From: Tilletiopsis washingtonensis
Taxonomy: Eukaryota > Basidiomycota > Exobasidiomycetes > Entylomatales
NCBI RefSeq assembly: GCF_003144115.1
Contig: NW_020312012.1
Location: forward strand, 233,442-297,441
Direction: 5' to 3'
Length of the DNA stretch: 64,000 bases
How positions within the stretch are numbered: position 1 is the stretch's first letter; the number at the start of each line of letters is the position of its first letter. Shown piece by piece: positions 31,733-42,433 of the stretch. A program made the position numbers and the translations under genes. The notes below the pieces were generated by a model. The model was not told the DNA's origin. It worked only from the letters and a program-made list of their open reading frames with translations, and made no database searches.

Positions 31733-34533
31733 CTACACGCGCTCCTCGCAGTGCCGCTTGAGCCATGCCAGGCCGCGCTCGTCGCCGGCCTTCTCGAGCA
31801 GCGGGCCGACCTTCTGCAGCGTGTCCTCGTGGTACTCGTTGAGCCACGTGCGCTCTGCCTCGGTCAGCAGCGAGGCGTCGATGAGGCTGCGCTGGATTGG
31901 GCAGAGGGTGAGGTGCTCGAAGCAAAGGAAGCCCTGGAGCGAAAGAGTCAGACGAGGGAGCAGCGTGTGGAGGCGGGCGGCGCACCTTGTCACCGAAGTT
32001 GTTCGGCGTCTGCGCCTTGCGGACGATGACCAGGTTCTCAATGCGGATGCCCCAGGCGCCGTCCTGCAGCAGCTGTCAGCAACGGCATCGCGACACGTCG
32101 GCCGCCCGACCCACCTTGTAGAAGCCCGGCTCGTTCGACACGACCATGCCCTCCTTGAGCGCCGTCTCGTTGAACACGACGCGGGTGCCGATGCCGTGCG
32201 GGCCCTCATGGACATTCAGGAAGTGGCCAACACCATGGCCGACGCCGTGCCGGAAGTCCAGGCCGTCCTCCCACAGCGGCCGCCGGGCGAGCGGGTCGAG
32301 CAGGTAGCCCGTCGTGCCGCGCGGGAACACGGCGCGGTCGATGGCAATGTGGCCCTGCAGCACACGCGTGAAGGCCCGCACCTCCTCCGACGACGGCTGG
32401 CCGAAGTGCCACGTGCGCGTCACGTCCGTCGTGCCATCGGTGAACTGGCCGCCCGAGTCGCTGCATCCGGGCGTGTGAGCAGAAGGTAAGGCACACTGCC
32501 ACAACGCACGCACCACAGGTACATCTGCTTCGGATCGATGTCCGGGCAGCTCTGCGGGTCGGGCGAGTAGTGGATGATGGCGCCGTTGGGACCGGTGCTG
32601 GAGATCGTCGTGAAGCTCAGGCCGCGGAAGTGCTCCAGCTTCCGGCGGCACGCCTCGAGCTCGTCGGCGCCGCGCGCCTCGTTGACCTTCTCGCCGCGCG
32701 CCAGCGCCTCCTCGAGCCATGCAAAGTACGACGCCAGCGCGGCGCCATCACGCACGTGCGCAGCGCGGAAGCCCTCGAGCTCCGTCGCGTTCTTGACGCT
32801 CTTGAGGTCCACGATGATGCTGCGGTCGATGCGTGTGCGCGACGCGCCGCCAAGCGCATCAAGCACCGCCTGCGACGCCCGCTTGCCCACGACGATCTAC
32901 GCGCGCATGTGAGCAGCTGCTGGCGGCCTGGCACAGACGGGAGACGCACCTTCTCGCCCTCAGCCAGCTTGCCGCCCACCTCCTTCAGGTCGTCGTAGAA
33001 GGCCTCATACGGCCGCACCGTTGCGTCCTTCTGCAGCTGTGCGCGCGCCTCGTCCTCGAGGTTCTTCTCGTGCACGTAGATGCGCGTCTCGTCCTTGAGC
33101 ACGAGGGCAAAGGCAAAGAAGACGGGGTTGTACGGCACGTCGGAGCCGCGCAGGTTGAAGAGCCAGGCGACCTCGTCGAGCATGCTGGCCACGTAGCCCT
33201 TGGCCCACGCACCCTTGCGCGCCAGCTCGGCACGCACGGCGCTCACCTTCTCCGACGGCGCCGAGCCGGCGTAGGAGACGGGCAGCGCGAAGATGGGCGC
33301 ACTCGGCTGCGCCGGGCGCCCTTCTGTCCAGAGCTCATCGACGAGGTTCTGCGGGATGGAGACGAGGCTGGACGAGACGGCTGCGAGCGAGCTGGAGAGC
33401 GTCACGCAGTCGTCGGCCGCGATGAGCGTGGGGTCCATGCCGATCTTGGAGCCGGACGGCACGTTCTTGCTCAGGTACTCTGCGGGAGCCGTCAGCATGA
33501 GTAGCGGTCCATTGCGAAAACGAGAGCGTCGCACGCCGTCGAGCTAGACGCTGCGCAGCCTGGCCCTGCTCCGGCCTTGCAACGCGCGGACGGCAGCGCT
33601 TCATCCAACCCTTCTCACTCCACCTCTCTCCTGCCTGCCGCATCGCTGCACCTCTGCCACTGAACCGGCTGCCGGACCACTGCATCGGTTCGGCACACTC
33701 ACCCTGCCACGTCGGCACGCCCGACTCGCCCATCTTCATGAGGCGCCACACGCCCTGCCACAGCTGCTGCTCGGCCTGCAGGAAGTAGCGGCCGTCGGTG
33801 AAGAGCGCAGCCTCGGCCTGCGTCACGACGGCCGTGCCGGCCGAGCCGGTGAAGCCCGAGATGTAGCCGCGCCGCAGATCGGCCCTGCGGGTTGCATGTG
33901 AGCGAGAGGAAGGAGGTGTGGAGACGGCAAGACGCACTCGGCGGGATACTCGGACGAGTGCGCATCCTCGGATGGGATGATGCTGAGAGGCAGAGGTCAG
34001 CTTGCTGCAAGCTCGCGGCACGGCAAAGTGTGAAGTGGAGCATCACTGAGCTCTACACTGAGCCGCTGAGCAGCGAAGTAGAGCATGCCTGAGCTTCACG
34101 CTGAGGCGTGGAGCAGCCCAGAGTGAGAACATGTCGCTCCATGGTGGGCTCTGTTCACCTGTCGATCCTTTCGCACTTCGCCGTTGAGCGGCCCAGAGTG
34201 GTAACATGTCGCTCGCTGCCAGCCCTGTCCGCCTCTCCGCCCGCTCGCAGCGCGCCGCCGGTGCCTGCTTTGCACTCACTAGGCATCGACGTTGTGCTGG
34301 CGCATGAGGCTGCGCAGCTGCTCGACGCGCTGCGTCGTGTCGACGCGCGGCGTGGCGACGGCGCCCATTGCGAGACGGCTGCAGCTGAAGGTGCGCCGGG
34401 CGGCGAGAGGAGCGAGGCGCGGCGCGGTGGAGGCGCGAGGCGGCGCGAGGCGAGGTGCGGCGCGGGCGGAGCAAGGGAGCGCAGGCAGCGGAGAGCGCAG
34501 AGGGAGCGGACGCAGTGCGAGCCGGCGGAGCAT
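31733..34533 (-). CDS. Xaa-Pro aminopeptidase P (M24B metallopeptidase)
   Basis: Eight exons, complement(join(31733..31933,31986..32063,32115..32460,32514..32896,32950..33479,33703..33884,33938..33982,34280..34533)), encode 672 residues. The enzyme removes the N-terminal residue from peptides with proline at position 2. Family landmarks: [49 protein letters not shown], and the catalytic creatinase fold with metal ligands in [16 protein letters not shown] (two Asp), [10 protein letters not shown] (His), SNEPGFY (Glu) and IRIENLVIV (Glu). All five ligands are present. The first 55 residues ([14 protein letters not shown]...) are Arg-rich with no acidic residue and end [10 protein letters not shown], a good mitochondrial presequence; a second ATG at 34368 would give a cytosolic form. 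Introns 1 (297 nt) and 3 (223 nt) are longer than the rest. Enzyme call is firm; dual targeting is inference. Confidence 0.95.
34028..34216. repeat. Degenerate repeats inside intron 1 of aminopeptidase P
   Basis: The intron contains two imperfect copies of gagcagcccagagtgagaac (near 34111 and 34186, about 77 nt apart), each followed by atgtcgctc. Just left of them are looser copies of gaagtggagcatcactgagc (near 34032) and gaagtagagcatgcctgagc (near 34076). They look like a decayed tandem repeat. No similarity to a mobile element is visible. Confidence 0.55.
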
Positions 34534-35522
34534 GCACTCGAGGGGAGCGCAGTGGTGGAGATGGAGGAAGGGAAGCAGCGAGAGACGGCGGCGGGCATGC
34601 CGGCTGGCCTGTGCTCGGCTGACGCCGTACCAGGTAGCGCCGTGCCGAGCTGCAGCTCACGCGGCGCGACGCCGGCCCAACCGCCGGCGCGCGACGGCGC
34701 CTTATCGCCGCGCAACGGGCCCTCGCCGCCGCTGCCACAGCGCATGGCACAGGCGGGGCCGAGCTGTGCACACGCCATGCTGCTCGCTGTGCGCTCTTCT
34801 TGCGAGACCAAGCTGGCTGGAGGCAGCGAAGGCGCCACGTTGCGGCAGGCAGGGCCGAGGGCGCTGCGCCAGCCGGACTGCCGCCCGCGGCCCAGCGTCC
34901 GCGCCGCGCCGCGCCGCGCCGCACGCCTCCTCGCCCCCCTGAGCCGCGCGCGTCGATGGCTCAGGGCGCCTTGTCCGCCTGCCCTCGTCCTGCTGCCGCT
35001 CCGGCTCATGTCCTCGTCATACTCTGCAACACGACTCGCCTCACTTGCTCAGCAGCGCAGCATCTAGCAGCCGGGCGAAGGTCTGCCTGCTGCGGAGCGT
35101 GCGTGGTGCGCAGCCAGAGTGCCGAGCGGCAAGGCCCTGAGGGAGGGGATGTGGCGTCGCCATGGCTCTCTCGATGCGGCAACTCTGACCTCGCATCACA
35201 TTCACATCCACGCACAGCCGCAGCCGGCAGCGGCAGGCCTATCGCTCCTGCATCTGCTGCTGACGCATCCACCGCCCCTGTGCCCTGACCCCTGAGCAAT
35301 TCGGCTGAGCTCACCCAGGGCACTCATATGGGGCACGCTGCGCACGGCCACAGCGCCAAACGTGCCTCTGCCGCCCTCTCGGCCGGAGCGCTTCTGCTCA
35401 GCAGCTGCGCATTCCGCAGCAGACCGGCGTAAGCACAACATATGACAGCGAGAGCGAGAGGACTGCGGAGGCGGGCACAGGCTACATAAGGAGCGCACAG
35501 CTGCTGCTCGGCACCTCCAAGC
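34534..35522. other. Divergent intergenic region
   Basis: 989 nt between the starts of aminopeptidase P (-) and the START-like protein (+). Open frames are compositional. The right end carries a TATA-like element (listed separately). Confidence 0.45.
35481..35490 (+). promoter_or_regulatory. TATA-like element
   Basis: gctacataag lies about 40 nt before the ATG at 35523. An A/T word in this GC-rich setting is notable. If used, transcription would begin near 35510, giving a very short leader for that ATG or favouring the ATG at 35619. Seen directly; role inferred. Confidence 0.3.
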
Positions 35523-36208
35523 ATGCTCATCGCACAAGCTCGCACAAGCCCACACAAGCTCGCCCAAGCATCTCTGCGCCGCACCGTCCCTCACCTCGCA
35601 TCAAGGGCCCGCTGCAGCATGTCCGCCTCACCATCCTCTGCCGTCGTCGCCGAGCCGGACGTTATGACGTCGATCGTCATCGCTGCGCCGCCGTCGCTCG
35701 TCTACTCGATCCTGCTCGACATTCCCGGCTACCCGCGCTGGATCAGCATGTTCGTCAAGGCCTCTGCGTCGCCCAGCGGCCCTGACGGCGCGCTGGCCGT
35801 GGGCGATGCGCTGCACCTGGCGCTCAAGCCCGCCGGCGCCGACAAGAAGCCATTCGAGTTCTCGCCGCGCATCACCGAGATCACGCCGGGCCGTGTATTT
35901 GAGTGGATCGGCGCGCTGCCGCTGGGCCTCTTTACGGGCCGGCACCGCCTCGAGGTGCAGGCGCACGCCGAGGGCACACGGCTGCTGCACAGCGAGGCGT
36001 TCAGCGGCCCGGCGCCGTGGCTGTGCCGGGCGAGCGGCGCGCAGTGGTGGAGCGCCAACATGGCCAAGACGCGCGCCAACTTCGAGAGGGCCAACGAGGA
36101 GCTCAAGCGCCACGCCGAGGCGCTGCACGCCAGGTGAGCGTGCCGGTGCCGAGAGTGCGACGCCGTTGCTGATGCGCCATCTCCAGCGGCCAGACACGCA
36201 CGGCTTAG
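35523..36208 (+). CDS. START/SRPBCC-like (polyketide cyclase-type) protein
   Basis: Model join(35523..36133,36187..36208), 210 residues. Without the last intron the frame stops at 36137 (204 residues); the intron model is preferred because it has a GTGAGC donor, a CTGAT branch site and a CAG acceptor at the usual distances. The core (residues ~45-195) has the SRPBCC pattern: TSIVIAAPPSLVYSILLDIP, YPRWISMFVKA, then beta-strands FEFSPRITEITPGRVFEWIG and RHRLEVQAHAEGTRLLHSEA, ending with an amphipathic helix. This helix-grip fold binds hydrophobic ligands; eukaryotic members include coenzyme Q and lipid-binding proteins, but the ligand here is not evident. Residues 1-32 are Arg/Ser-rich without acidic residues, compatible with mitochondrial import; ATG 35619 could start a shorter form. 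Confidence 0.8.
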
Positions 36209-36457
36209 CGCGCGAATGATGCTCGCGATGTGGCCGTGATGCAATCAACAGACTGGCACGCTGTGTGAGACTGAGATGATGCTGCGCGATGCGTGTGAGG
36301 TGGTGAGGACGCAGCACCGCCAGGCGAGGCGGGGCCAGCAAGCGGCGCCAGGGGGCTGATCACGTGCGCGGCGCGCGCATGTGGAGCGAGCGTGGGGCGA
36401 GCGTGCGGCGCGCCTCGCCTCGCCGCTCTCTTCCTCTCCACACCCGCACCGCCACGC

Positions 36458-38075
36458 ATGGGCAAGAAGAGCTCGGACCCGCTGCAGGCGGCACGCAAGG
36501 CGGCGCGTGCGCGCGAGCTGGCGCGCAACAAGGCCGCGCGCGACAAGGTGCGCGACGAGGCCGCCGTGCGCCGCGACATGGCGCCGCTCGAGGCGCAGCT
36601 GCGGGCCGCGCGGCGCGCCGGCGACGCCGCCGAGACGGCGCGCCTGGAGCGCGAGCGCACACGCGTGCTCAAGCTCAAGGAGGACTTCGTCAAGCTGCAC
36701 CCCGCCAGCCGCAAGCTCGTCTTTCCCGAGCGCAGCGAGGACAGAAAGGAGCACGACGCACAGGCGCAGGCCGGCAGCAGCAGCGGCGCAGCGCAGGCCC
36801 CGCACGGTGCGCCGGGCAGCGGGCGCGTGCCGGAGCGCAGCATCTACTACGACGCCGTCTTCAACCCCAGCGGCGCGCCGCCGCCGGGCATGCCGTACCG
36901 CGAGAAGCGTGAGTGCAGCTGTGGGCCAGGGGGCCAGGGGCGAGTGCGGGCTGCCAGCGAGCGCGTGCTGTGCGCGGGTGGTTTCAGCTGCAGCGCAAGA
37001 GCCATGCTGTGCATGCCCGCATCATGGCTGACACATCTCCACAGCGCCATCAGAATGGCCCGGCGCTGCGGCGCCGCCCGCGTGGCCCGAATCCTTTTCG
37101 GGCGATGCGGACGCCGACGTCGAGCTTGAGGATGCGTCCGAGGAGGACAGCGGCGAGGACGACGAGGATGACGACGACGACGCCATCGTCCTGCCACCTG
37201 GGCCGCCACCAGAGGCGGGCGCGGACGGTGCTGCTGCTGAGCCGTCAGCTCCCGAGTCGGACTCAGACGAGGATTCGGAGTTCGACGACATCCACCTGCC
37301 GGACGCGCCGCCTCCGCCGCCGCCGCTGCCGCCAGGCCCGCCGCCGCTGCCTGCTGCCGCCCCGCTGCCTCCAGGGCCGCCGCCGCTGCCGGGCGCTCGC
37401 TTCGCCATGCCGCCTGGGCCGCCGCCTGGCTTTGGGCCACCACCAGGCTTCGGACCACCGCCAGGCTTCGGCCCCCCGCCTGGCTTCGCTGCTCCAGACT
37501 ATGGCCCGCCGCCAGGCTTCGGTCCGCCGCCCGGCTTTGGTCCACCGCCTGGCTTCGCCGCGCCGCGCCGGCCACATGCTCCTCAGCAGCAGCCTGGACA
37601 GGCACCTCGCGGCTTCTACGGCCGCAGCGGACGCGGCGGCGCTGCGCCGCCAATTGCCGAGGGGCAGGCGCAGTGGGGCCGCATGCCTGCCAACGGCGAG
37701 GCGTCCGCATCTGCGTCCACTTCTGCTGCCCCGACGGCGTCTGCGGCTGCCGCCGCCAGCAGCAGCGCCACGCTCGTGGCCGCGCCGCAGCTGCGCGACC
37801 TGCGCGCCGAGGCGGCCGCCTTTGTGCCGCCGGCGCTGCGCAAGAAGCTCGCGACGACCAAGGCGCGCGCGGCGCTGGGTGGACTGCGCAAGGGCGTCGA
37901 TGCCGCGCCGGGCGAGCCTGATGCCGAAGACGAGGCTCATCGGGCGGACAAGGTCGGCCTCAGCGAGCGTCTGCGCATGGCTGTCGGCGACGGGCCAGCA
38001 GATGCGCGCGGCGCGCAGAGGCCAAAGGACGACGAGTACGCCAAGTTCCTGGGCGACGTCGGCGACCTGTTGTAG
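36458..38075 (+). CDS. WBP11-like splicing factor with PPGF repeats
   Basis: Two exons, join(36458..36908,37045..38075), encode 493 residues. The N-terminus MGKKSSDPLQAARKAARARE and the following basic, helical region (MAPLEAQLRAARRAGD) match WW-domain-binding protein 11/NpwBP, a nuclear spliceosome-associated protein that binds WW domains through proline motifs. The family signature YYDAVFNPSGAPPPGMPYRE lies at the end of exon 1, and joining at the splice site gives EKPPSEWPGA as expected. Then come an acidic stretch (EEDSGEDDEDDDDDA) and proline-rich blocks: PPLPPGPPPLP and about eight copies of PPGFG/PPPGFA. The C-terminus (DDEYAKFLGDVGDLL) is the conserved family tail. Family is clear. 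The extended PPGF array is unusual in regularity and may bind WW or GYF domains. Confidence 0.9.
37412..37562. repeat. PPGF-coding minisatellite
   Basis: An 18-nt unit coding Pro-Pro-Pro-Gly-Phe-Gly is repeated about eight times with synonymous changes at third positions (ggctttgggccaccaccagg, then ggcttcggaccaccgccagg and so on). It is coding and stays in frame. Unit purity at protein level but divergence at DNA level points to selection on the peptide. Confidence 0.75.
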
Positions 38076-38579
38076 GCCGTCGTGCCGAGGCGCCGAGGCA
38101 TGTCACCAATCCATACATCGACACTGTCGGCGGCGCAGGTCTGTGGCAGCACGACGTGTCATTGCTGCGCGTCGCGCGGCCGCTCGAGTGGAAGCGAATG
38201 ATGGGAGAGATGTGGGGGCGTGTGGGTGGTCAAGATGAGAGAGACGAGACAGGGTGGCGTGGGGAGCTTGGCGGTCTTGCATGGATGGTGTGGGCGACGG
38301 GAACGGGGAGGAGGGAGAGGAGGGATGGACGAGACCATGGAGGAGCCGAGACTGGTGGTGATTTTGAGTGATGAGGCGAGAGAGGGAGAGAGGATGAGAC
38401 CGAAGCGTGCTTGGTCCATGCTGGGATCAGTGGGCGGAAGCGGACTGGTGACCGGGACGGAGGCGCGTCAAAGGATGGTGAGGGGTGGCGGCGAGGCGCT
38501 GGGTGCGCTGCCATCGGGTGGAGGTCGTGAGGGGATGGGCTGCGATGCTGGAAGTGGTGGCGAGGTGGAGACGGCAGAC
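38076..38579. other. Convergent intergenic region, purine-rich
   Basis: 500 nt between the WBP11-like and G3BP-like stops. From about 38200 to 38560 the plus strand is strongly purine-rich (gatgagagagacgagacagg and similar), which on the other strand is a CT-rich 3' UTR of the G3BP-like gene. No gene is seen. Confidence 0.5.
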
Positions 38580-40725
38580 TCATGCGCTGTGAGTGAGGGC
38601 AACCTGGGTCAGCAGTGCCCGTCGCCGCTGCGAGAGAGCGCACTCACTTCTGCGTCGGTGCAGCGCCACGACCCCGGCCGGCCGGCGCACCGCGGCCACC
38701 ACGGCCGCCACGGAAGCCACCGCGCTCGCCGCCGGCGCCGCCGCGCATGCCGCCGCGGCCGCTGGGCGTGGGCCGCTCGCCCATCTTCCGCTTCTCCTCG
38801 ACGGTGACGGTGAAGCCCTTGTCGTTGACGGGCACGCCGCCGCTGCCGCCGTCCTGCGGCCGCAGGCTCATGATGATGGCCTTGCGCGCGCTCTCGACGC
38901 TGGCAAACTCGCCAAAGGCGCACGCCTTGGACGGGATCACCTGGCACTCCTTCATGGGGCCGAAGAGGCGCTCAAGCACGGCCTGCAGGCCCTCCTCGGG
39001 CATCTCGGCGACGAGCACGTTCTTGATGAAGACGCCGCCGTGGTTCTGCGTCGAGGCGTTCTGGTACGCCTGCGACGCCTGGCCCGTGCCGTTGGCCTGC
39101 GGGCGAGCAGCGGCGGCGGGGGCCGAGGGCGCGCCGTTTGTCTGGGCAGCAGGGGCCTGGCGCGGCGCAGCGGGTGCGGCGGCCGGCGTGCGAGCAGCAG
39201 AGACGCCGCGCGACTCGCTGGCGGTGGCGCCCCAGCCCTTGGAGTTGGAGGCGGCGAGCGAGGCCCACGTCTTGGGCGCAGCCGGAGCGGCAGGCGCAGC
39301 AAGGCGCGCCGGCTCGCTCTCGGCAGCGGGGGCGGGAGCGTCCGTCTTGCTGGCGGAAGCAGCGGCGGGAGTAGCCTCCGTCTTGGCCTCCGGCTGGGCA
39401 GGAGCAGCGGCGGCCTCGTCGGCAGCAGCCTGACCCGCGGGCGCGGCAGGCGCGACGGCGGCAGCGGACACCGTGGCGACCTTGGCGTCCACACCAGCCT
39501 CCGGCTTCGCGTCCTCGGCCACGACAGCCTCGGGCTTCGACGTGCCGTTGGTGGTGGGTGCAGCGGCCGCCGGCGCCGGCGCAGCGGCAGCCGGCTTCTC
39601 AGCAGCGGGCACGGTGGTCGGTGCAGGCGCGGCCGGCTCGGCGGCGGCAGCAGGCGCAGCCTCGGCAGCCTTGGGCTCGGCAGCCTTGCTGGCCTGCGAG
39701 TCCTGCTCCGGCGTGGCATCGACAGCGGGCTGCGCGGCCACCTCGGCCTCAGCCTCGCCATCGGCCTCAACATCAGCATCGTCCTCCTTGAGGAAGCGGA
39801 AGATGTCGTTGAGGACGAAGTAGCCGTTGGGCTGCTCGGCAAGGAAGAAGGTCTGGGCGAACTTGCGCCACGGGCCCGACGCGTTGCTCATCTCGCCGAG
39901 CACCTGGATCAGGATGCCGCCCGCAGCCGACGACTGCGAGTCGACATTGGAGACGAAGACCTTGCAGTCCGAGAAGCCGAGCGAGAGGATCTTGTTGTGG
40001 ATCTCCTAATGGCGTGCAGTGTGTCAGCAGGCTGATTGCTGAATTGCAGCGTTACTTTCGCCGACCGGACCTGGGAGACCGGCAGAAGAGGAGGCCAGAC
40101 CTTCTTTCTGCTGGCACCAATGGTCCAAGTCTGACCGCCAGTCGCGCAGCATTGACCCGGGCAGCGTCTCGAGAAGGTTCGAGCCCGACGGCGCCGTCCC
40201 TCTCAGGCACTGTGGCCCAGCCACACCGGCTCTGGCGCGCCACCTGTCCAAGCATCTTCCGACGTCTGCACAGACGCTGCTTGCGCCATGCGCCCGTCAC
40301 TCGGACAGTGCGCCTGGCGTCGTCGGCCGCACAGGCCTCGCTGCTGCGCCCCGACGCTGCCGCTGCACGAGGCAGCAGCGTCGCGCCTCCCAGCCTGTGA
40401 CGTCGTCTCTCTCTTCTCCTGCCCTGTCCGCTGCCCATGCGCCCGCTGCACGCACCTGCTGGCCAAAGCACGGCTGCGTGTCCTCGAGCTCGGTGCCGTG
40501 GACGAGGGTGCTCTTCTTGGTGTAGAAGCAGTGCAGGCGGCCCGGGTTCTGGTTGAGGAAGGTGTAGTACTGCGGCACAAAGAGCCAGCCGACCTCGCTG
40601 GGCTGCACGGCGGGCTTGGTGCCCGAGGCAGCGGCGGGAGCGGCGGCGGCGGCGGCGGCGGCGGGCGTCTGCGAGGCCGAGCTCGAGGCGGCAGCGGCCG
40701 GCGCGGCGGCCGAGGCGGACGACAT
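38580..40725 (-). CDS. G3BP/Nxt3-like protein: NTF2 domain, RRM and RGG tail
   Basis: Model complement(join(38580..38586,38648..40005,40456..40725)), 544 residues; if the last intron is retained the stop is at 38644 (543 residues, ending TQK instead of TQNA). Fungal Nxt3 and animal G3BP bind RNA and nucleate stress granules; Nxt3 also works with a Ubp3-type deubiquitinase. The NTF2-like domain spans residues ~35-160 (VGWLFVPQYYTFLNQNP, HCFYTKKSTLVHGTE, PWRKFAQTFFLAEQPNGYFV, LNDIFRFL). A long Ala/Glu/Pro-rich linker follows. The RRM is at ~413-492 (GGVFIKNVLVAEMPEEGLQA, ACAFGEFASVESARKAI), then an RGG box (GGERGGFRGGRGGRG). Domain order is exactly that of G3BP. Intron 1 is 450 nt and ends in a TAG acceptor, long for this window. 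Confidence 0.93.
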
Positions 40726-41293
40726 GCTGCGGGGCGCCCGGGCGTCAGTGCGGCCGAGCAGCGGCAGGGAGCGTCGCTGTGCGGCCGTGCGACGCAGCTG
40801 CACGGGCGAGGCAGCGCCTGCCGAGCCCATGCCGCCCGTCACTCCACGCCGCACTCACACGGCAGACGAAGGAAGGACGAAGAAAGCGCGACGGGCCGCG
40901 GGCGGAGCAGGCGGGACGGAGCGAAGGGGTGTGTGCGTGAGAGAGCGGCGCGGCAGCAAGCGTGCGGCGGTGAGGCGAAGGAAGGTGGGTGGTGGGTGGT
41001 GGGTGAGGAGGGGAAAGGGATGCGGAGGCCGTGTGCGTTGCTCGTCGTCGTCTCGCTGCGCTGCGAGCGCGCGCCGAGGAAGAAGCGCGCCGCTCACGCC
41101 TCGAGATGCGCACACGCCACGCACGCCGGCGGCCTGCGAGCTGCCTGCGCTGCCGCCGCCTGAGCAGGGCGCGACTGCCAGCCAGTGAGGCTCGCATCAC
41201 GTGCGCAGTGTGCTGCCGCGGCCCCACTCGGCGCGACGCCGGCCAAAAATGTGCGCCTGCAGCAGCATCCCAGCTCTCCTCCCCACCTCCACC
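40726..41293. other. Divergent promoter region
   Basis: 568 nt between the starts of the G3BP-like gene (-) and FAP7 (+), the latter preceded by cctccccacctccacc. A ggtgggtggtgggtggtggg stretch near 40984-41003 is G-rich and might form a four-stranded structure. No gene is seen. Confidence 0.5.
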
Positions 41294-42433
41294 ATGCGCG
41301 CCCAGCCCAACATCGTCCTCACCGGCACGCCCGGCACCGGCAAGTCGACGCACGCCGACGCCCTCGCCGCCGCGCTGCCCGCGCTGCGCGCCCTCGACGT
41401 CGGCGCCTATGCGCGCAGCAAGGCGCTCACCAAGGCGTACGACGAGGCATGGGCCAGCTGGGAGCTCGACGAGGAGGCGCTGCTCGATGCGCTCGAGGAG
41501 GAGGTGCGGCCCGGCGGCGTCGTGCTCGACTGGCACTGCAGCGAGATCTACCCCGAGCGCTGGGTCGACCTCGTCGTCGTCCTCACGTGCGACCACGAGC
41601 TGCTCTGGACGCGCCTCGAGAAGCGGTGAGTCGAGCGTGGCGCCGTGGTGGCGCAGGCGGCGCAGCGTGGTGCGCGGGACAAGTGGCAGCGCAGTGTAGG
41701 CGAAGAGCGAGATGGCCAGATGCTCGAGGGCACTTGGAGCGCCGCCAGCCGGGCCGAGCGGCAAATTGGTCTGCGTCACCACGATTCGTCCCATCCGACG
41801 GCCCGCCGCGCTCGAGAGGGAGGCCTGTTGCCTCGGTGGCAGCAACCGATGTCCAGATGCCTTTGAGGGTGCCGGGAATCAGTAGCTGGACTTGTACAGG
41901 CTCTTGCTTTCGGACTTCGTGGTCCGCTTGGCGGCACAGCTGGAGCCTCGAAAGGATCGCCGTGGTCATGAGGCCCGCCAGAGTTGCGGGCCGCCAATGC
42001 TTGTCGGTCGCGTAAGGCAATGAGCCCATGGCTTGGGCTTGGCATGAGCATGTCGTTCTGCCATGCGCGAGCTAGGCGAGGCGTGGTCTTACGTGCGAGC
42101 TCTGGTGCTGCTACGACGGACTGCCTGTCCACCCGATGCCCAGCCCTGCCGCTCACGCGAAAAGGGTCCCTGCTGACCTCCTGCGTTCTCAGCGGCTACT
42201 CACTAGCCAAGATCCAAGAGAACAACACGGCCGAGATCATGCAGGTCTCGCTGAGCGAGGCGTACGGCGCGTACGACGAGCGGTGCATCGTGCAGCTCAA
42301 GAGCGAGTCGAGCGACGACGTCGACGCCAACGTGGCGCGCATCGTGGCGTGGGTGGAGCAGTGGCGGAAAGAGCGGAGCGAGGAGGACGAGGCAGACGGG
42401 GCAGAAGGGACAGAGGCACAAGAGAGTGAATGA
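41294..42433 (+). CDS. FAP7: Adenylate kinase isoenzyme 6 / ribosome-assembly factor Fap7
   Basis: Two exons, join(41294..41625,42193..42433), encode 190 residues, normal for the family. Fap7 (human AK6/hCINAP) is a nuclear NTPase needed for late 40S maturation, acting with Rps14 at the final 20S-to-18S rRNA cleavage. The Walker A motif GTPGTGKST is at residues 10-18. DVGAYARSKALTKAYDEAW and ELDEEALLDALE fit the family NMP-binding region, LDWHCSEIYPERWVDLVVVL is the typical core, and exon 2 opens with the GYSLAKIQENNTAEIMQV signature. The tail is Glu/Asp-rich. The single intron is 567 nt, about ten times the window norm. Family call is firm. Confidence 0.94.

Noticed and set aside
40176-40186. 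tRNA B-box-like word ggttcgagccc in the G3BP-like intron
   Set aside because: The flanking bases do not form a T-stem or acceptor stem and the A-box match upstream is poor.
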